Assembly: GCA_960531495.1 (NCBI GenBank)
Contig: OY482848.1
Coordinates: 19,312,328-19,376,327 of the forward strand
DNA length: 64,000 nt
Origin: Zeus faber
Taxonomy: Eukaryota; Chordata; Actinopteri; Zeiformes; Zeidae
Direction: 5' to 3'
In this document: positions 1-12,288 of the stretch, piece after piece
How positions within the stretch are numbered: the stretch's first letter is position 1
How the letters are laid out: each line of letters begins with the position of its first letter
Notes under the pieces: model-generated
What the model saw: the letters and a program-made list of their open reading frames with translations, nothing else
What the model was told of the DNA's origin: nothing
The model's database searches: none
Made by a program: the position numbers and the translations under genes

Positions 1-721
1 CTTCTAAGGAAGTATTTCGGCATTTGCTTAACCGTGCAGAGTGGTTTCCTTCCTGTCGAAAGGCACAGAGCACTTTGCAGAATGTTTTACTCTCGGGTAC
101 TCATATACATCATCGTGCAGGCGTGCATTTATTTGCTTTCCTGATTAATATCTGGTGAATTCAAAGAAAAAAATCCAAATAAAATAGAGGATTTGGCATA
201 ACGCTTACATTTATCCTTATCCAGCAACGAAGATCATTTGGAATGAAAAATCTGCATCGGGGCTGCACTGAGGGCGCATTCTGCTAAATGTCCATTTGTG
301 AATTTAGTTCCATTTGAGGTAGTTTTCTCAGATTTCTTGAGAAGGGTGCTGGGTTCTATGCTAAGAAGTGTTTTTATTTTATTTCTTTCAATTTTGGGCC
401 ATTTTACAGTTTTGTACCACTTTAAAATTAAATGTGTTAAAAAAAAAGTAAAAATACCCAAATTCCGAGGGCCTTCTAACATTTCATTTGATTTCACTTC
501 AGTCTAAACACAGAAACGCAGAGACAGTCGGGCACAACTGGAAAAGTAATTAAATCTTAACAAAGACTTTAACTTGCATAAACTGTAATGCAATCCACAA
601 TGTTCTCTTTTATTAAAAAAAAAAGAAATTGGTGTTTCCAGTAAGCGTGTCTTGATGATTTCACAAATTAGAAGGTCCTACGTAGCTTGTGACTAGCCAG
701 ATGAGACCTCACCACATAAAA
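1..721. other. Intergenic, no gene seen
   Basis: AT-rich sequence with short open frames that lack recognisable protein features or splice context. I see nothing supportable here. It lies about 11 kb beyond the AIMP1 stop codon. Confidence 0.5.
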
Positions 722-1171
722 CAGGGGACTGCCCATTGTTCCGACGGGCCATTATTCCGAAACCCCAATAGTCCGAAAAATGTTCCATTGCACCGAAAGC
801 CAAATTTGTCCGACATCCCGAAAACAAACGGCCATTGTTTCGAAGGCCCATAGCTCCGAAACCCGCTAACTAACTAACCCTAACCCTAACCCTAACCCTT
901 CCTACTGCGCTGAAGCCCTGTGTGTCCTGCGTCAGGCTCCGTAGAGCAGAGGTTCCCAACCACCGGGGGGCATGGCGGCTCAGCAGATCAGCCCCCCGCC
1001 CCGGAGTGGCAATGTGTATTTATTTTCGGAGCAATGGGCCTTTGGAGCAATGGCCGTTTGTTTTCAAGATAACGGGCTGTTGGACAAATGGGCTTTCGGC
1101 CCGATGGGAAATTTTTCGGACAATTGGGGTTTCGGAATAATGGACCGTCGGAACAATGGGCAGTCCCCCTG
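722..1171. mobile_element. Fold-back inverted-repeat element with telomere-like loop
   Basis: The left arm (about 722-868) and the right arm (about 1020-1171) are long imperfect inverted copies. Both ends read inward from CAGGGG(G)ACTGCCC and then share CATTGTTCCGACGG, CCATTATTCCGAAACCCC and GTCCGAAAAAT. Within each arm a roughly 17-20 bp unit of the form CCATTGTTCCGAA recurs, so the arms are themselves degenerate tandem repeats. The loop has four CTAACC-type (telomere-like TTAGGG) repeats at about 870-899, followed by a GC-rich stretch. It contains no open frame that looks like a transposase. A clear target-site duplication was not found. It is probably a non-autonomous DNA element, family not identified. 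Confidence 0.75.
868..899. repeat. Interstitial telomere-like repeat (CCCTAA)n
   Basis: About four consecutive CTAACC hexamers, plus degenerate CTAA copies on the left, sit in the loop between the two fold-back arms. Confidence 0.8.
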
Positions 1172-3262
1172 GATGACACCCGATCAAATAAAACAATGGT
1201 CAGGCTTGACATAAGATAAAGTCACTGTCCGACCACAACAACGAGGCTTCTGTGACATAATGAATACTTGATGTGATAATACATCATCATGCTGGAAGTA
1301 TCCATAGAGGACAGAGAAAATACATTAATGGTGGGTTAGTCCACAAAATGACACTATGCTCAATATATCAGTACTGGATCATGAGACTGGTGTTGACCAT
1401 CTCATCTGAATCGGGGTAAGATAGACAAAAATGTAATTTTTCCAAAAACTGGCATGATCCTTTCATAATTTTCCCCAGGATATATCACAGTTAAATGGTT
1501 GGCATTAGGTTACAGATGAGTGCTGTAAGTTTAGGTATAAGGTAAGAAACGTTGGGTATTAGGTTAGTGATGCCTTTGGGTACAAGGTTATAGGTGGTTA
1601 AGTTATGCAATGCATATGGAATATGAAAGGGCAGTTACCAAATTCTACAAACAAACAAAAAATATTTAGGGAGTCCCCAATGTGCAGACAAGTTGATATT
1701 TAGAGCTAAGTTAATAAGTCCTAAGTTGATGTTAATGACTGTCCCAAAGTATTTCAGCATTAAACCCATTGTTTTAGTCACAAGAACATAACCACACACT
1801 GGTATAAGTTGATGAGTGATGAGGACTTTGATATAGAAATACAGAATCCTCTATTAAATTTACAAAAAATGCACCATATGCTCAAAGATGTCGAGAGAAA
1901 GGCACTAAACCTGTTCAAATGAAATAAGTTCCCCGTCATGTCTGAAGAGTTTTGAGTTTTAAAAGCTTCAGCTGCACAGTAATCTTTGGGATAGCAAACA
2001 GCAGCGTGACCCCTGTGGCGGTGGGTGTTCTGACGGAAGCTGATTCAGCAGGGAAATTTCACATCGCAGGTCACGGCGCTTCACGCAGAGCCCAATAAAG
2101 CCAACGGTTGCTTTTTTGTTTTCCACCCGGGTCCCATTTTAACAGCTTTAGGAACGAGGAAATAAAAGCGGGACGCGGTGACTCAAAGCGCGCACGCGGC
2201 TGTTCCCTGGCGTCCGGCTGGAGCTCGCAGCCCAGATGTGCAACACAATCCATCGCTGCTTTTTTTTTTTTTTTTTCCCCTGATTCAGGGGGTGATTCAA
2301 GCGTCCGTCAGCGATCTTAACCGTCGTCTCTCCCTCCAGCGAGTCCTCAGGTGAGACGGCAAGCGATGACAGCTGCTCTGAATGAACCGTGACTTTGCAT
2401 CGGTTCTTTTTTTTTTTTTTTTTCTTTCGTGCCGTGACCCCCGTTGACCATCCCACTGACACGATTGGCCACAGGCGTCTCCCTGGGACCATCCGTCGGC
2501 TGACGGCTCAACCCCCCCAATTATTATATCGGGTCTCCGGGTCTTTTGTTTTGGGGCTTTGAAGGATGTTGTTTTGTGTTTGTGTTTGAGAAATTACGGG
2601 TGTCCGGTCTGCGAAAAGGGAAAAAGGAAAAAAGAAAAAAAAAAAAAAGACCTGGAATAGAAAATGGAGCAGCCACAATGCGTCCACAATGCTTTTTTGC
2701 TTCCCTTTCTTTTAGAAAAACCTCTCGGTGCAACCGGACACCGGCTCTATTTTAGCTGTGTGTTTATCTAAGTGTCTCCACGGGACAGCCGCCTTGTGAT
2801 TCTTTAGTGGACATCCTTTTCAGCGTTCCACGGTGAGGGAAAAAAGGGCAAGATTCCCATGCATACAATCCCCTTGCACAACAAATAATGAGTCTATACC
2901 CTGTCGGAAACAGGGTGTTTTAAATACTTAACACAACAAACTTCCCCTAGATCAAAGAAAGACACAAATACTCCTCTTACAGGGTCATTATTTGCTTTGA
3001 CATAGTATGATAAAGCTGTATTAATGACATCTATCCCCCAACAGAATTTTTGTCGAATCAAAAGACTATAATATGTGGCATCTGTGTAACCCCCTTTATT
3101 ATTTTTCTCCCAGGATTCAGCACATTGGACAGCTCAGAGCATTCTATTCATATAAGCGTCTGTTTCCTCACTGACATGAGACGTAACACTTCTCCACACA
3201 TGTTGAATTGTCAAATCATCTCCAAATCATTCGCAGAGGCTCCACAACAGTTATTATATTTA

Positions 3263-3270
<8 letters not shown>

Positions 3271-3299
<29 letters not shown>
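3271..3299. repeat. (TA)n microsatellite
   Basis: Perfect alternating TA for about 29 bp directly after a short poly-A run. Confidence 0.9.
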
Positions 3300-3302
<3 letters not shown>

Positions 3303-3795
3303 AATTAAGTTGTGTACAGATTTACATCATTGCTGAGCCTTTAGGGATTTATATGATTGTGACTTATAATATATAAAATAATAATATATAATAATAATAT
3401 ATAAAAGAAAATACATAAAAAATATTAAAATAAATACACATAAAAATAAACAAATAAATAACAAATACATTACTTTATATGTTGTGACATTGAGCCCATC
3501 TGTGATTCAACTGCTTAAAATGATGACATTGATAAGACATCATAACTGAGTTATGAGTATTTGTTTGGATTTTTTGTGTGAAACCCTAAATGGCATGGTT
3601 TCACTTAAGGCTATAATGGTAATTGACATGTTATGAACTTCTGGACTTAGACTATAAGAAACAAAAACAATGTATAGCATCAAAATCCAAGGCGAATTAA
3701 GGGTCATATATCAGCGATAACATGGCTGCATAGCGAGACCATTTCTCACGGAACAAGTGAAATGAAGATGAACTTATGAGCCCACGGCGGATCAG

Positions 3796-3916
3796 CAGCT
3801 CCAGGCAGTGGAATGTGGTTTTACTGGACAGATCTACTTTTCCACTGCCGAGGGAAACGTCATCAGATCAAATGTGCCCTTGGCCCGACTGCTGAGTGAT
3901 GTCAGGACAGCAGAGG
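3796..3916 (+). other. Candidate orphan exon (uncertain)
   Basis: The stretch follows a CTCCAG acceptor-like site and ends at a strong donor, CAGAGG/GTGAGT. From an ATG at 3808 it is open and reads a balanced-looking peptide beginning MECGFTGQIYFSTAEGNVI. I do not recognise the family and found no partner exon. It may be chance. Confidence 0.15.
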
Positions 3917-4338
3917 GTGAGTCAGGGAGGTGGCAACAGCTCAGGTGTAACACTGGGGGTCTGGGTGGGGATTTAGGCTGGTTTTGGTCTCGCTCCACGA
4001 GACACTGTAGTCACATTTTCCATTATCTGATGTTACAAGACGTGTGAATAGTCTCTTCGCCTGTTGGCATTAGTCATGGTTGTATACTGTCCAAGAATGT
4101 CCACGGCTGTGTCCAGACATCCTCTGATGGTATTGTTTTTTGCTTTATATATAATTTTATTAAATATTATATATATATAAAAAATATATAATATAATTAT
4201 TAAGAAAATCATATCATAATATATGTAGCCAGCCACATATATATATATACTTATTTATTTTCAGATATTATATATAATGAAATTATATCCAACACAAAAA
4301 TACAGGCAACAAATACCCCATTTTTTCCTGATTTACAT

Positions 4339-4340
<2 letters not shown>

Positions 4341-4370
<30 letters not shown>

Positions 4371-4371
4371 T
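4341..4371. repeat. (ATT)n microsatellite
   Basis: About ten uninterrupted ATT units. Confidence 0.9.
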
Positions 4372-6530
4372 TGCCCTGCCGACTTTGTTTGGCACAGCCA
4401 AATTGAATAATGATGGATGGATCATTTCATATATTGTAACCACCCTCATTCTTCTCTCTCTTCTTCTCATCTCTCTATCCAAGGTGAGACACATTTGTGG
4501 CAGACCGGCTGAACCTCCATCTTTCTGGGATTCAAAACTCTGGTCCCCAAGCTTGATCCTATGCATACTGTATGTGGTTAATTAATGATTCAGTGCCGCA
4601 TCAGCAGCTTACTCCTGTCTATGAAGGGGGATTTCCCACCGTAAATGCCGCAGGAAAATAAACAGAATCAACAAGCGCTAAAAACCCGGGTACATAATAA
4701 TATCCCACCTAGCAACTAGAAACCCCGCCCGTCTCCATTGTTTAGACTAAAAACAGATGCCCCATTGAGCGTGCCGCGAGTTATTCAAGACAAATCTGCA
4801 TCACATGATACCTCACACTAATATCACAATACCACTCGTCTGCGTTATGGTAATAGGCTGTGTGCACTACAGTACTGTACATCTGCAGCCAGTTTCGTCT
4901 GACTTGGACTTTGTCCTCCCCAAAAAAAGAAAATTCCCTGACAGAGCACGGAAAGGTAAACTGATATCAGCCTAAGGATAATAACGCACTATGAGAAAGA
5001 AAACAACCACAGCAAAACAAGAGCTCCTTGTCCGGCTCGCCCCGCTCCAAATCAAATAATTCACCATTCACCGATGCACAGGGCGTATAAAATTACTAAA
5101 GTAAACTCCTGTCATCCATCACTCCCAGCTAATAGGCACCGTCAGCGTTGGCCTTAAAAGACTATACGCCACCTATAACAAACAAAGATTAAGCATTAAT
5201 TGGCCGAAAGGTCCCATTCACCACGGCCCTCCACCGTTTCTTGGGTTTCACCTGTATATGCTGGGGGACAGTGATGTCCTTGTTTGCGTTTAATTATGGT
5301 CCTCACCTCAAAAAAATTCCCCCTGGGAACCCCCACCATCACCACCACCCCCCCACACTCACCCCAACCCCAACCCCAACCCGGGCCCTGCGAGGGGCCC
5401 AAAGCCACACTCTCACACTGACTCATTAAGCGCTCAAGGGAAATTAAGACAAGCCAGCACTGTTTGAGTTTCTCCCCGGTCTGCCGTCTGGAGGAGACGC
5501 CATCGGTGATTGCTCCCGATCGTCTCCCCTCTGTCTGTGGAAGCGTCTCTCCGCAGGCCGAGACACCAGTGACGTCATGGAGACTCTCACCTGTGGGGGC
5601 TGTTGTCCCAGCCCCGGGTCAGTACCTGTGTTTTCTGCTCTAGAAACGACAATGTATTTGAGTGACTAAGCCGTAACTTTTAAATAGAACACTGCCTACA
5701 CGGAGCTCTTTTTTGACTTGGCCTCCACCACAGATAGAAGGAGGTAAGGAGAGTGAAGGTTGCAACTTAAAACACATGTCCCGCCAGACATTTTTTCTTC
5801 TCTTTCATTCTCTGGCAACAAGTCCAGTAATTAGTTCTTGCTAACCACATCCTTATTTACACTGCTCAGATACATATTTGAAAACTCAATTTTCTGTTTT
5901 CGATCTGGCCTTTCATCACGTCCACTGCGCTGCTCCGGGTGGAAAGCGACGCGAGACGATGTGCAGATCAGATAAGAAATAAAGCAGAGTCGCTTGCGCT
6001 CGTGGCCTGTTTATGTGTCTAAAAATTGTTTTATGCTGCATTCATTCCGTTGATTCACCGTAGGCGCTGCCACTCGTTACTTCATCCCGAGATTTAACTG
6101 TTTAGGCTGAATGTCACCATAAAAAAATAAACTTGTCTTAAAAAAAAAACAAAAAAAAAAACGCAACAACTAAAGGGTCATTTATTACGAGCCTGTTGTG
6201 AAATGCAGGCCTGTTCTAGGTGAGGTGGGAACGCTGGGTTAGTGGTGGGGTTCTGCCCTCCTGTGGTCAGCAAAGTGCTTATTAACACTGAATATCCCAT
6301 AAGGTACTATAAGCACCGTGGTATTACTGTGGTACTACTATAATGTATCACTAAGATTTACTGTGGAAACGCCACAGAGAGACTTTGAGTTACAGTTACG
6401 ACTTCTAGCCCCCATGTGAAGAGATGGAATTTTGAACTTTCAAAATGAACTCCACGTTCCTCTTTATTTACATATGCAGTGCACAGTGTGGATCTGGACC
6501 GGGTTAAAGGTGTAGCTGTCATTTTATAAG

Positions 6531-7260
6531 GCGCATTTTCGCACGCGCGTCCCCGTGCCGGCCGCCTCCGAAATAACGGGTGGAATCGGCCACCCGGCGA
6601 ACCATTAGCGGGAGTATTTCAAAATGTTACCGAGATGTGAATTTGTTTTTATGTTCATGGTCTGAAGCAATTACGATGACACGGCCCCAAAGCTTCACAA
6701 CTGCAGCCAGACTACATGGAACAGAAGACGACGCAAGCGAGACGAGGGAAAGTAACAAAACATGCGACGAGACGAAGGTTGGCCGCCGCTATAAACTACA
6801 GTATGAAAACTGAGACATCAACAAAGTGGAAAGTACGGATCTTAATGTTCGGTCTGAGAAATTGTACCATGTGCATAACAACGTTAGGGAGCCTTCAGAA
6901 AATACCACTACAATGGACCGTCGATTCCAGCACCGTTTCCATTCCATTCCAGCTGGAGTGCTTCTAATGCGTTCGGCAGGGTCAGAACGTGGACAATAGA
7001 TCCGCTCTGGTTGTGGGAAAGAGGGTATTTTTTGGGGGGCTTTGTTCATTGTGAGCGACGGCAGCGCATGAAACCACACGGCGAGACGTGTGCAGGGGCG
7101 GCGGCTCCCGGCCGGGGCCCAAACGCGTCGGCGGAGGGTCTCGTTTCACCCGGGGCGCTCTCGGCGGCGTCTTCCACTTCCGCCCGCAAACACATTTCTG
7201 TCCTCGCGCCGCCAGTGTTTTGCAGAGATTACGTCTGGTCGGTCAGGTCTGGTTGAGGGT
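6531..7260. promoter_or_regulatory. CpG-rich patches, possible promoter or CpG island
   Basis: 6535-6600 and 7070-7215 are strikingly richer in CG dinucleotides (GCGCGCG, GGCGGCGGC, CCGCCGCC types) than the surrounding AT-rich DNA. In fish such patches may mark promoters or conserved elements. No transcript unit could be assigned, so the call rests on composition alone. Confidence 0.3.
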
Positions 7261-7649
7261 TCTCTTTCATGGGACAAAGTCACCGTGTAAAGGTCAAGTG
7301 TTCCTTCGGCGACATCCGCTGACGGATTATGATTTTTTTTTCTTTTATATTATAGGAAATATTTGTGATGTTAAATGCTATTACAATTACTATTATATGA
7401 ATGTGAGAAGAGGGAAGTCATGGCTTCTTTGCCTGCATTTTCTTCAAGACGGGACATAACGAAACTCATTCGAAAACATTATTTCCGAGGTTTGTTATTC
7501 TTCCTAATTCTAATCAAAGACACCTACCTTTACCTACCTTTAGATCATGAAATCTTGGTGTGTCATGGAAATAGTTAATGAACAAAAATATAGCTGTTAA
7601 ACACAAATTTCCTCTACTTGACAGCGAAGAAGATAACAAAAGGACTAAA

Positions 7650-7776
7650 GATGCACAGACACGCATGCACACACACACACAGACACAGACATACAGACAC
7701 ACACACGCACGCATGCACAGACACACAGAGACACACACACACACACACACCACACACACACACGCACGCACACACA

Positions 7777-7828
<52 letters not shown>

Positions 7829-7865
7829 GACACACACACACAGCACACACACGCACGCACACACA
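7650..7865. repeat. Compound (CA)n microsatellite
   Basis: About 215 bp of CA interrupted by GA, CG and TG dinucleotides, with the purest run near 7783-7822. Open frames reported over it on both strands are low-complexity artefacts. Confidence 0.95.
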
Positions 7866-8264
7866 ATTGAATCCAGAAAACAGCAGTCAGATGCATAAAG
7901 TTACACATTTTGAAGAGGCTGCCAGCCACCGAGGCCATTCCGGACTCTCCTTTTCTCTTCTGAAGGAACTGGCGATCTGCTGCTTCACCTTTTATCATTT
8001 TTATACATTTAAAGTTCCGGAGAACAATTATTTGCATGGGAAAATATAGTACATTAATGTTATATAGTGTTGCATTGAGAGAAGAAATGAACTTTTCGAG
8101 TAATTACTCATGCAAAAAGCTCCTATTTCATGTCTCCCTTGCTATTCATTAAGACATTTTCTTTATTCTCTTTTCTTCTCTTAAAACAGTAATTTGGATT
8201 ATTTATGTGAGGTTTGTAAAAGACCTCAAATCAAACCAGGTCCATTCAAACACAATTATATTGA

Positions 8265-8585
8265 TAATACTAAGGTTTATAATACTAAAGTTCATAATAC
8301 TTTGTATTCATGATGCTTAGGTTTATAACATGTTTGTTATACTTCAGTTTATAATACTTTGGTTTATAATTTCAAGGTTATAGGTATATAATACTTAGTA
8401 TTCATGATACTTTGGTTTATAATTACAAGTTTATAGGTTTATAATACTTAGTATTCATGATACTCTGGTTTATAATTACAAGTTTATAGGTTTATAATAC
8501 TTAGTATTCATGATACTTAGGTTTACAATAGTTGGGTTTATAGGGTTTAGAATACTGATGTTTATCATACTCATTATTTATAATA
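8265..8585. repeat. AT-rich minisatellite, 53-bp period
   Basis: The phrase TTCATGATAC(T) recurs at 8401, 8454 and 8507, exactly 53 bp apart. Each unit also contains GGTTTATAAT, TACAAGTTTATAG and GTTTATAATACTTAG. Shorter degenerate TTTATAATACTT sub-units extend on both sides, which suggests the 53-bp unit grew from a shorter roughly 13-bp motif. Confidence 0.85.
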
Positions 8586-11500
8586 CTTTCGGAATACTTT
8601 GGGTGAATTCAGTTGTAGCAGATGCTGATGCCAATTGGAATTGTTGGAAGAGCAACACCTTGCTTGTATTCTAAATTCTGAGTAAAATAGTCCACGCATA
8701 ATTCTTGGAATAAAAACATTTTCCACTGTCTCCTTTTTTAATGTTAATCGGTAAATATAGAACAGTTGCTCCAATATATCTTTTTTTTAGGCAACAATGG
8801 TTTGGGTTTGATTTTTGGTGGAAAATGTCTTTTGTGGTTTGCAGTATGAGAATTATTTTCGACCAAGTGACTCATGTTACTCTCTGGATTGAAAGCAGCA
8901 AAGACAGAAACCAATAGACCTGCTGTTAAAAACCAAATACAGTATCAAGGTTGTTATCAAAAACTAAACACAGTATAAGTTATCATTCACCAGCGTATTT
9001 GAAAGATTATATCAGGGTAAATAGCCAGAATAAAAGCTAAAGTAAACACACAGGGTTATTTTCCTTCCCATTTAACTGGCAAAGCATAGGTCAACAGATT
9101 CTACATCATTTTTGAAAGTTGAGTTTGGGAAAATGTATATTGAAAAACAAACCCAGGGCCAACCTTGAGCTTGAGTCGCTTCCAATAGGTCTTGAAGTAA
9201 TCAAGAAACACACGAGTCCCGATTCCTATCAAATCAAATCATCTCATATTAAAATGCAAATCATGCTGTCCTTTATGAATCACCAGCTTAAAGCCCAGAA
9301 ACTCACATTCCGTTTTAAAGACCTGTCATCATTTGACTTTCACGCCTTCCCGCAAACTGTCGATTTGGCCTCAGAAAAGGGGAAATAAAATTCCTCATGG
9401 TGCTTCAGGATGTTTTGGCTCTTGATCACGTTTTTGTAGCTCATAATATTGTCATAAACATCACAGAGGGCCAGGGAATGACAAAAACACCCACTGGAAA
9501 AGGAAGTTTCCTCCTCATCAGAGGGAGCGATGCATCACGCCTTGGCCTCAGAAGCATCGTTCAAGTTGTATTGCGGCAAAGAGGGGTTTTCCAAATTAAC
9601 GCAAAACAAAAAAAACAAAACAAAACATTATTTCACTCCCCCCTCGAACCGAACAATGTCGGATGGCCCCGAACATTCTCAACCTTTCCGTCCAACCTCT
9701 GCTGGAACATCGCATGATGTTCGGGGGAAACAACAACGACATAAAGAACCATCATGTTGCACCAACCTCATGATCATTCTTCATTGGTTCAGAACCAAGT
9801 GCGCAGTGGGTCAATGAATCCACATTATTAATGCAACATTAATGAAAATGATTGGCACTACACAGTGGCCTGTACATCATCACCGCCACAATAACAAACC
9901 ACAGTAATGATAAATGAGTATTGTTATTTTCTCTGGCGTGTAACAGTAAACCAACGTTTAAATAAGTTCTGGGCGTCCAAGTTTAGATGAAGAGTTTTGA
10001 CTCAAATGTCCTCGGCAAACAAGAGCGTTGGAAGAACACTTAAGTTTTTATTACTCTTACATGTCCAAAATTATGTCTTTAATAGTACAGTGTAATACTT
10101 ATTTATCTCCGTGTCTAGTACAACCCAAAGGGTCCATTCTGTAACACTGTTTTCAGGGTTGGCCATCACCAAATGTCTCGAGCAGAGGGAATAGGTGACT
10201 CCATTCTATCATGACAAGTGCAAGGGGCTTTTTAATCTGTGGTAAATCACAGAGCATGTGCAATACATGAACCAACTAATCACGAAACAAACAGCCGTGC
10301 CTCCGATTACCAACTGCTGTGACCACATCAAGGCCCCGGCTCTAAACAGAGAGAGCGCCTTGAACGGAAGAATGCGCAGATCACCCCGACAGCGCCTCGC
10401 CGGTAGATTTTGACATTACATTTTTTGCCACATCACCACAAAAGGACAAACATTTCTGAAATAAAACGGCGGCATCGTCTTGCTTAGCGTGACTTTGAGG
10501 TCCATTAAGGTGACATCTACTGTGGACGTTTCTATCTCGGGCTTCTGGCTACACACCCATGCATATTATGTTCTTGATGCATTCAAGGAAAGGTTACCAC
10601 CAGGTGAATGCTTGTCTTTACATACTTTGTCGTAAACAAGTGGTAATGATTCAGGGGGCCTGCAATGTCTGGACAATTGAGGTGCTTCCATAAAACAAAG
10701 TGACTTCAACTTTGTGGAATTCAAGTTGGGCTTCAGTATTAAATCCCTCCCTCTGTCGTAATACTGCTGTTCTGCCATTGTTCGGTTCACACTAGCCCTT
10801 GTTTTTAAGGCAAAACGCATGTCAAATATAAGATGTACATGTCATATGCTGCTATGTGTCAAAAATTGAGCCAATCAAGTGTCTCTTCATTGATATCACC
10901 CATGTTCAAAATAGAATATACAGTATAGGATTTTCGTATTGGGAATGAGGGGCATGGGACTGGGCCGTGCCAGTTAATGAGCCCATACCTGCAACATGCC
11001 ATGAAAAAAGTTTGCATTAGATGAAAGTCAACTTTAAGAACCGGGGCTAAAGAGTGCGATCTTGCATCCTGGAAAGACCTAACTACGAAAATAAAAATCC
11101 ATTGGATGGAGACCAATTGGGCAACAATTAGAATACATATATTCATGCACATCTAAATAAATTAAGCTTTTTCTTATCATTGTGCCACATGAAAAAATAA
11201 AATTCTCCCTGCAGCAAAATAAACACAACAAAAACATTGCCAAGGGTGAAACAAAATCATATACAAAAGTTGGCATGGTAAAACACATTGGGGCATTGAC
11301 TAATTTTGTTTTGCTATTGGCCCAAATTACTGTTGACACAGCATGGCACAATAAATCAGTCTGAGTCAAGCAATAAGCTGCCTCTTTTATCAGTGGAGAC
11401 TGATACTTCTGGGGATGGACAGAAAAAAACCAAAAGACATTGGCATGACAGAGCAAACACTGAGATAATAACTGGGAGCCAGGAGACGAGAGGACCATCT

Positions 11501-11828
11501 GACATAGTCCCCACTAAGTGCTCGAGAACTCGATCTGCGCATCTCTGCTCTTTGTAGCACGACATCCAAATCTCATCTCCTGCTCGTTAAAACGACAAGA
11601 AAGAGACAAAATGAGCCAACGATGCACACTCCAGACCGAGACTTTCTTTTGGAGTTGCAACTTCAAAAAAAATCAAGCTAATATGTACCAGGATGAGAGA
11701 TAGATTAAAGTGTAAACAAAAGTGTATTGATCATGCATTGATGAAATAGTCTTGAGTTGAAAACGTATACTTCAGATGACAAAGTGCTGATTCTCAGATT
11801 ACACAAGAACATAGATCATTTTAAGCTC
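8586..11828. other. Intergenic 3' of AIMP1, no gene seen
   Basis: No exon-like segment with splice sites or recognisable protein similarity was found on either strand. The open frames are short and overlap each other in several frames. Confidence 0.45.
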
Positions 11829-11834
11829 TTTATT
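11829..11834 (-). terminator. aimp1: Candidate AIMP1 polyadenylation signal
   Basis: TTTATT on the plus strand is AATAAA on the minus strand, about 120 nt past the AIMP1 stop codon. A second AATAAA overlaps the stop codon itself (11955-11960) and is too close to be the likely signal. Confidence 0.6.
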
Positions 11835-11955
11835 GAACATTGTCAAACCATCTCCCTCTTTTCATCACCGTTCTCTTTAAAGTCACAATAATTAGCATTC
11901 TGGAAGTCTACTAACTCTAACAAGGCAGAATTCAAGCTGCTCTTCCTCCCCCATT

Positions 11956-12122
11956 TTATTTAATTCCGCTGTTGCTCATGGTTTGGGCTTTGCAGACTCC
12001 TTTGCCAGGGACCTGGAAGGGATCTCCTTTGTAGGTCGCCACACACTGGCCGTCGGTGCGGAGGTCTGGTTGGATCTGCTCCCACACCTTCTTCTTAGGG
12101 TTCAACTCCTTGTCTGGCTGAC
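11956..12122 (-). CDS. aimp1: AIMP1 coding exon 6 (C-terminus)
   Basis: Acceptor TTTAAAG. Encodes QPDKELNPKKKVWEQIQPDL through to SNSGIK and the TAA stop. This is the EMAP II C-terminal module and aligns end to end with the human C-terminus. Confidence 0.95.
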
Positions 12123-12255
12123 CTTTAAATGGCAGAAGAATGCTTGCCCAATTAGATTAGTGATCCAACCACATCTCCAACCAGATAAATAGGTAGACTG
12201 TAGAAGAAGAACAAGAAGAAGAAGAGCAATCTTTATTTGTCACACCACAGCACAC

Positions 12256-12288
<33 letters not shown>

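Larger units (their letters stand above)
1172..6530. other. Intergenic, no confirmed gene
   Basis: AT-rich with poly-T and poly-A runs near 2262-2278, 2409-2423 and 2634-2650, a TA tract near 3271-3299, an ATT tract at 4341-4371 and a CCCCAA-type short tandem near 5362-5384. One open stretch (3796-3916) ending in a good donor is described separately. A perfect CRE (TGACGTCA) lies at 5570-5577, with no gene attached that I can recognise. Confidence 0.4.

Noticed and set aside
5241-5429. His/Pro/Thr-rich frame
   Set aside because: Generated by CCCCAA and CACC simple repeats.
7514-8049. Several long open frames on both strands
   Set aside because: They are translations of CA/TG repeats (Thr-His or Val-Cys runs) and carry no protein signal. 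The same applies to frames at 24288-24593, 29455-29808, 31097-31645 and 52758-53175.
1-11828. Search for a GIMAP-like neighbour (GIMD1), which I recall flanking AIMP1 in mammals
   Set aside because: No P-loop GTPase motif or GIMAP-like segment was recognised on either strand, so no such gene is called.
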